In this document: positions 5,371 to 7,312 of the stretch, one piece after another
Position numbering within the stretch: position 1 is the first letter of the stretch
Layout: each line of letters starts with the position of its first letter
DNA from: Anaerolineales bacterium
Lineage (GTDB): Bacteria; Chloroflexota; Anaerolineae; Anaerolineales; UBA11858
Assembly: GCA_015485245.1 (NCBI GenBank)
Contig: WFTY01000048.1
Coordinates: forward strand, 1 to 7,312
Length of the DNA: 7,312 bases
Direction of reading: 5' to 3'
The notes under the pieces: model-generated
What the model was told of the DNA's origin: nothing
The model's database searches: none
The model's input: the letters and a program-made list of their open reading frames with translations, nothing else
Program-made: the position numbers and the translations under genes

Positions 5371-6090
5371 ATGTCTGCACGGAAAACGCGTCGAGAGCGC
5401 ATCCGCCGCAAACAGCGCCAGCAACGCACGATTACCGTTCTGGTGGTCAGCGGCGTGGCGTTGATTATCGCTGCCCTGCTGATGCTCCCTAGCCTGCGCC
5501 AGGCCACTGTGCCGGCGGGTGAGATAATCCATCCCCAGGTCGTTGAGCGCCCGATGGCAAATGGCAACGCGATGGGCGATCCCAACGCGCCGGTGGTCGT
5601 CCATGAGTATTCGGATTTCGGTTGTCCCCATTGCGCTAATTTTGCCAGCGGGACCGCTCTGGAGCTGGAGAAGAGCTACATTGCTTCCGGGCAGGTGTAT
5701 TTTGTCTCCCACAGCGTGGGGGCGCTGCTGGGTTCGGAAACATCCGTTCAACTGGCCGAAGCCGCCTATTGCGCGGGAGCGCAAAACAAATACTGGCCTT
5801 TCCAGGATTATGTGTTTGCCAACCAGGCGCTGATTTATGTTGACCGCAACGCGCCGGCGGATGGCTATATCGCCGCCATCGCCGAGGCCATTGAATTGGA
5901 TCTGGATGCTTTTAACGCCTGCGTCGAGGAGCGCACCTACCGCGATCAGGTGATGCAGGATCAGGCGGAGGCAATCAAGGCCGGGATCAATTCCACGCCC
6001 AGCTTTTTGGTGAATGGCGAGTTGTTGGTGGGTAATCTTCCCTTCGCCGATTTCCAGGCTGCTATCGAGCGAGCCCTCAACGGGCAATAG
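5371..6090 (+). CDS. Membrane-anchored DsbA-family thiol:disulfide oxidoreductase
   Basis: This is a 239-residue thioredoxin-fold protein of the DsbA/BdbD-like group, expected to form or isomerise disulfide bonds in proteins outside the cytoplasm. Residues 1-19 contain ten Arg or Lys and should stay in the cytoplasm. Residues about 20-40 form one hydrophobic membrane segment without a clear cleavage or lipobox site, so it looks like an N-terminal anchor. The catalytic domain begins near 66. It carries the active site CPHC at 85-88, the same dipeptide as E. coli DsbA, after 'VVVHEYSDFG'. The helical insert includes C134 and C184, which could form a second disulfide. The cis-proline loop STP is at 208-210 (P210), followed by 'SFLVNGELLVGNLPFADFQ' (211-229). 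No DsbB or VKOR partner is visible. It is preceded by its own 136-bp regulatory region and followed by a hairpin terminator, so it is probably monocistronic. Confidence 0.93.
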   Translation: MSARKTRRERIRRKQRQQRTITVLVVSGVALIIAALLMLPSLRQATVPAGEIIHPQVVERPMANGNAMGDPNAPVVVHEYSDFGCPHCANFASGTALELEKSYIASGQVYFVSHSVGALLGSETSVQLAEAAYCAGAQNKYWPFQDYVFANQALIYVDRNAPADGYIAAIAEAIELDLDAFNACVEERTYRDQVMQDQAEAIKAGINSTPSFLVNGELLVGNLPFADFQAAIERALNGQ

Positions 6091-6116
6091 CAATCTGTCG
6101 CCGGGGGCGGTGGGGT

Positions 6117-6151
6117 TTAACAAGGCCTCGGTCGGTTGATCGAGGCCTTGT
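6117..6151. terminator. Hairpin terminator between convergent genes
   Basis: ACAAGGCCTCG at 6120-6130 and CGAGGCCTTGT at 6141-6151 form a perfect 11-bp stem. The stem can extend inward through G-T, T-A and C-G pairs to a GGTT loop, making 14 pairs. It lies 29 nt after the DsbA-like stop and 11 nt beyond the DUF554 stop, which is the expected place for a bidirectional terminator. Neither side has a strong T-run; the minus-strand side reads TTAAACC after the stem. Confidence 0.7.
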
Positions 6152-6162
6152 CGCGTAAATAT

Positions 6163-6891
6163 TCAGGTTGCGATTCCCAACGCGGCCAGTGCGGCGACCA
6201 GCAACGGCGCCAGCAACAGGGCGGGGAGTAAATTCCCCACCCGGATGGTTTTGATCTCCAGCAGGCTGCTGAGCGCCAGTCCAATTAGCAACACCCCGCC
6301 CGCGGCGGTCATTTCTGCGATCATAGGGTCTGTAATCAGGCCCTGGATGAGCGCGGCCGACAGGCTCAAACCGCCCTGCACCACCAGGATGGTCAGGGCG
6401 GAGAACATCACCCCGATGCCCAGCGTGGAAGCAAACGCCAGCGAGGCAAAGCCATCCAGCACCGCTTTAATGGCCAGCAGGCGGTAATCGCCGGTCAGGC
6501 CGTCCTGGATCGACCCGAGGATGGTCATCGGCCCCACGCAAAAAAGCAGGGAGGCCGTCAGAAAACCGCGCATAAAGCGCTCGCGGCTTCCTGCTCGATC
6601 ATCGGGCTTTCCGCTGTTGCCACCAAATCGCGCTTCCAACTGTCCGCCGATCTTGTTGAGCCGCTCTTCGATGCGCCACCATTCGCCCAGCAGTCCGCCG
6701 AAGAGGATGCTTCCCAACACCAGGATGGCGTTTTGTGTCTCGAGAAACATTTGCACCCCAATCAGTGCGGTGAACAGGCCAAGCCCGGCGACCACGGTGT
6801 TGCGCACGCGCGCTGGCAGGCGGGAGCCGAAAGCCAGCCCCATGGCACTGCCAATCAGGACGGTGAGGATATTGATGAGCGTTCCGGTCAT
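6163..6891 (-). CDS. DUF554 family integral membrane protein (YqgA/YdfK type)
   Basis: This polytopic inner-membrane protein has 242 residues, the normal family length. Hydrophobic segments run near residues 3-22, 33-50, 55-70, 110-127, 143-165, 165-182, 195-212 and 220-240, with a hydrophilic cytoplasmic-type loop near 72-106. The family pattern is clear: it starts with 'TGTLINILTVLIGSAMGLAF' (2-21) and has a 'FCVGPMTILGSIQDGLTGDY' core (117-136), then KAVLDGFASLAFAS (142-155), a GIGVMFSA segment (158-165) and an IRVGNLLPALLLAPL end (216-230). E. coli YqgA and B. subtilis YdfK belong to this family. The biochemical function is not well established; a transporter or channel role is a guess. 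The start matches the family N-terminus, although the nearest purine tract (GGGAG, within the end of the upstream gene) lies 14 nt away. It begins 9 nt after the adenosyltransferase stop. Confidence 0.93.
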   Translation of the reverse strand: MTGTLINILTVLIGSAMGLAFGSRLPARVRNTVVAGLGLFTALIGVQMFLETQNAILVLGSILFGGLLGEWWRIEERLNKIGGQLEARFGGNSGKPDDRAGSRERFMRGFLTASLLFCVGPMTILGSIQDGLTGDYRLLAIKAVLDGFASLAFASTLGIGVMFSALTILVVQGGLSLSAALIQGLITDPMIAEMTAAGGVLLIGLALSSLLEIKTIRVGNLLPALLLAPLLVAALAALGIAT

Positions 6892-6900
6892 GCGTTGTCG

Positions 6901-7312
6901 TCATTCTCCCTTCGCTAAGGTTGGGCCTTCGGGTTTGGCCGCTTGGGTTTCCAGGATTTCCAGTGCGAAGCATAGCGAGGAAAGGCGGTTGAGGTAACGG
7001 AGCAGGTGAGGGTTCTCCAGGGGGTGTGCGCGCTGGAGGGCGACCAGCCGCCGTTCAGCGCGCCGCACGATGGTGCGCGCCACATCGAGCGCCGCGCTTG
7101 CCGGGGTGTCGCCCGGCAGAATGAATTCTTGCGGAGATTGCGCCTGGTGGCTGATGGCTTCGATGCGCGCCTCCAGCCATTCGACCTCGTCCGCGCCGAT
7201 GCTGCGGAAGCGCGCCGCGTGTTCGGGCGCCGCGGCCACCTCGGCCATCAACTGGTAGAGGTGGCGTTGAACCGGGCGTAATATCTCAGCGCTCTCGCTC
7301 GTCTGAGAGAGG
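6901..7312 (-). CDS. pduO: PduO-type cob(I)alamin adenosyltransferase, C-terminal part (5' end beyond the window)
   Basis: The enzyme transfers the 5'-deoxyadenosyl group of ATP to cob(I)alamin, making adenosylcobalamin in the cytoplasm. The frame stays open to the right edge, and 136 C-terminal residues are visible. About 50 N-terminal residues, with the ATP-binding glycine-rich loop, must lie outside the window. Counting from the edge, a 'PVQRHLYQLMAEVA' helix (13-26) is followed by EWLEARIE, then FILPG (63-67), the signature ARTIVRRAER (78-87) and the helix YLNRLSSLCF (106-115). The RRAER residues and NRLS are conserved. The residue after NRLS is Ser (112), where the family usually has Asp, and LHVAR is LDVAR here. 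The apparent TTG or ATG starts near 7251 and 7248 cut through a conserved helix and are not real starts. The reading frame ends 9 nt before the DUF554 gene. Confidence 0.9.
   Translation of the reverse strand, partial: LSQTSESAEILRPVQRHLYQLMAEVAAAPEHAARFRSIGADEVEWLEARIEAISHQAQSPQEFILPGDTPASAALDVARTIVRRAERRLVALQRAHPLENPHLLRYLNRLSSLCFALEILETQAAKPEGPTLAKGE

Noticed and set aside
6521..6997. Plus-strand open frame of 158 codons opposite the DUF554 and adenosyltransferase genes
   Set aside because: It is rich in Ser, Pro and Arg with no domain, and both minus-strand genes beneath it have strong family signatures.
1..7312. Anti-phage or mobile-element locus
   Set aside because: No transposase, integrase, nuclease, toxin-antitoxin pair, terminal repeats or CRISPR array was seen. 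Paired HTH domains and a GNAT enzyme alone do not make a toxin-antitoxin or defence system.

Overview
The window is 7.3 kb of densely coding, moderately GC-rich bacterial DNA. It carries ten genes, one of them cut by the right edge. The gene set suggests an environmental Chloroflexota (Anaerolineae-like) genome: a CpaF-type ATPase beside an OmpR-type regulator, a two-HTH regulator, a TPR protein, a V4R-domain protein and a signal-anchored DsbA-like protein. That assignment is an inference from family resemblance, not a measured phylogeny.

Positions 40-5234 (+ strand) hold seven co-directional genes with gaps of 6-42 nt, so they probably form one operon. In order they are: an OmpR/PhoB response regulator; a 96-residue protein of unknown function; a CpaF/TadA-type secretion ATPase with all its motifs intact; a regulator with two XRE-type helix-turn-helix domains; a small TPR protein; an acetyltransferase with one clear GNAT domain and a probable degenerate one; and a cysteine-containing V4R-domain protein. 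Five of the seven look like sensing, DNA-binding, scaffolding or modifying proteins, and only CpaF is a machine component. No pilin, TadB/TadC membrane protein, CpaE or histidine kinase lies inside the window. The right side is therefore not a standard tad operon, although the left side may continue into one.

Positions 5235-5370 are the only sizeable upstream non-coding region (136 bp). It holds a 12-bp inverted repeat overlapping a plausible -10 element. The region precedes a membrane-anchored DsbA-type thiol oxidoreductase (5371-6090), which is probably transcribed on its own.

A strong hairpin at 6117-6151 separates this gene from two convergent minus-strand genes. These are a DUF554 (YqgA/YdfK-type) membrane protein (6163-6891) and, upstream of it, the C-terminal part of a PduO-type cob(I)alamin adenosyltransferase (6901 to the right edge). 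Only 9 nt separate the two, so they are probably co-transcribed.

Nothing resembling a mobile element, CRISPR array, tRNA, rRNA or phage gene was seen. The most interesting feature is the seven-gene operon that joins a CpaF ATPase to ligand-sensing (V4R) and DNA-binding proteins.
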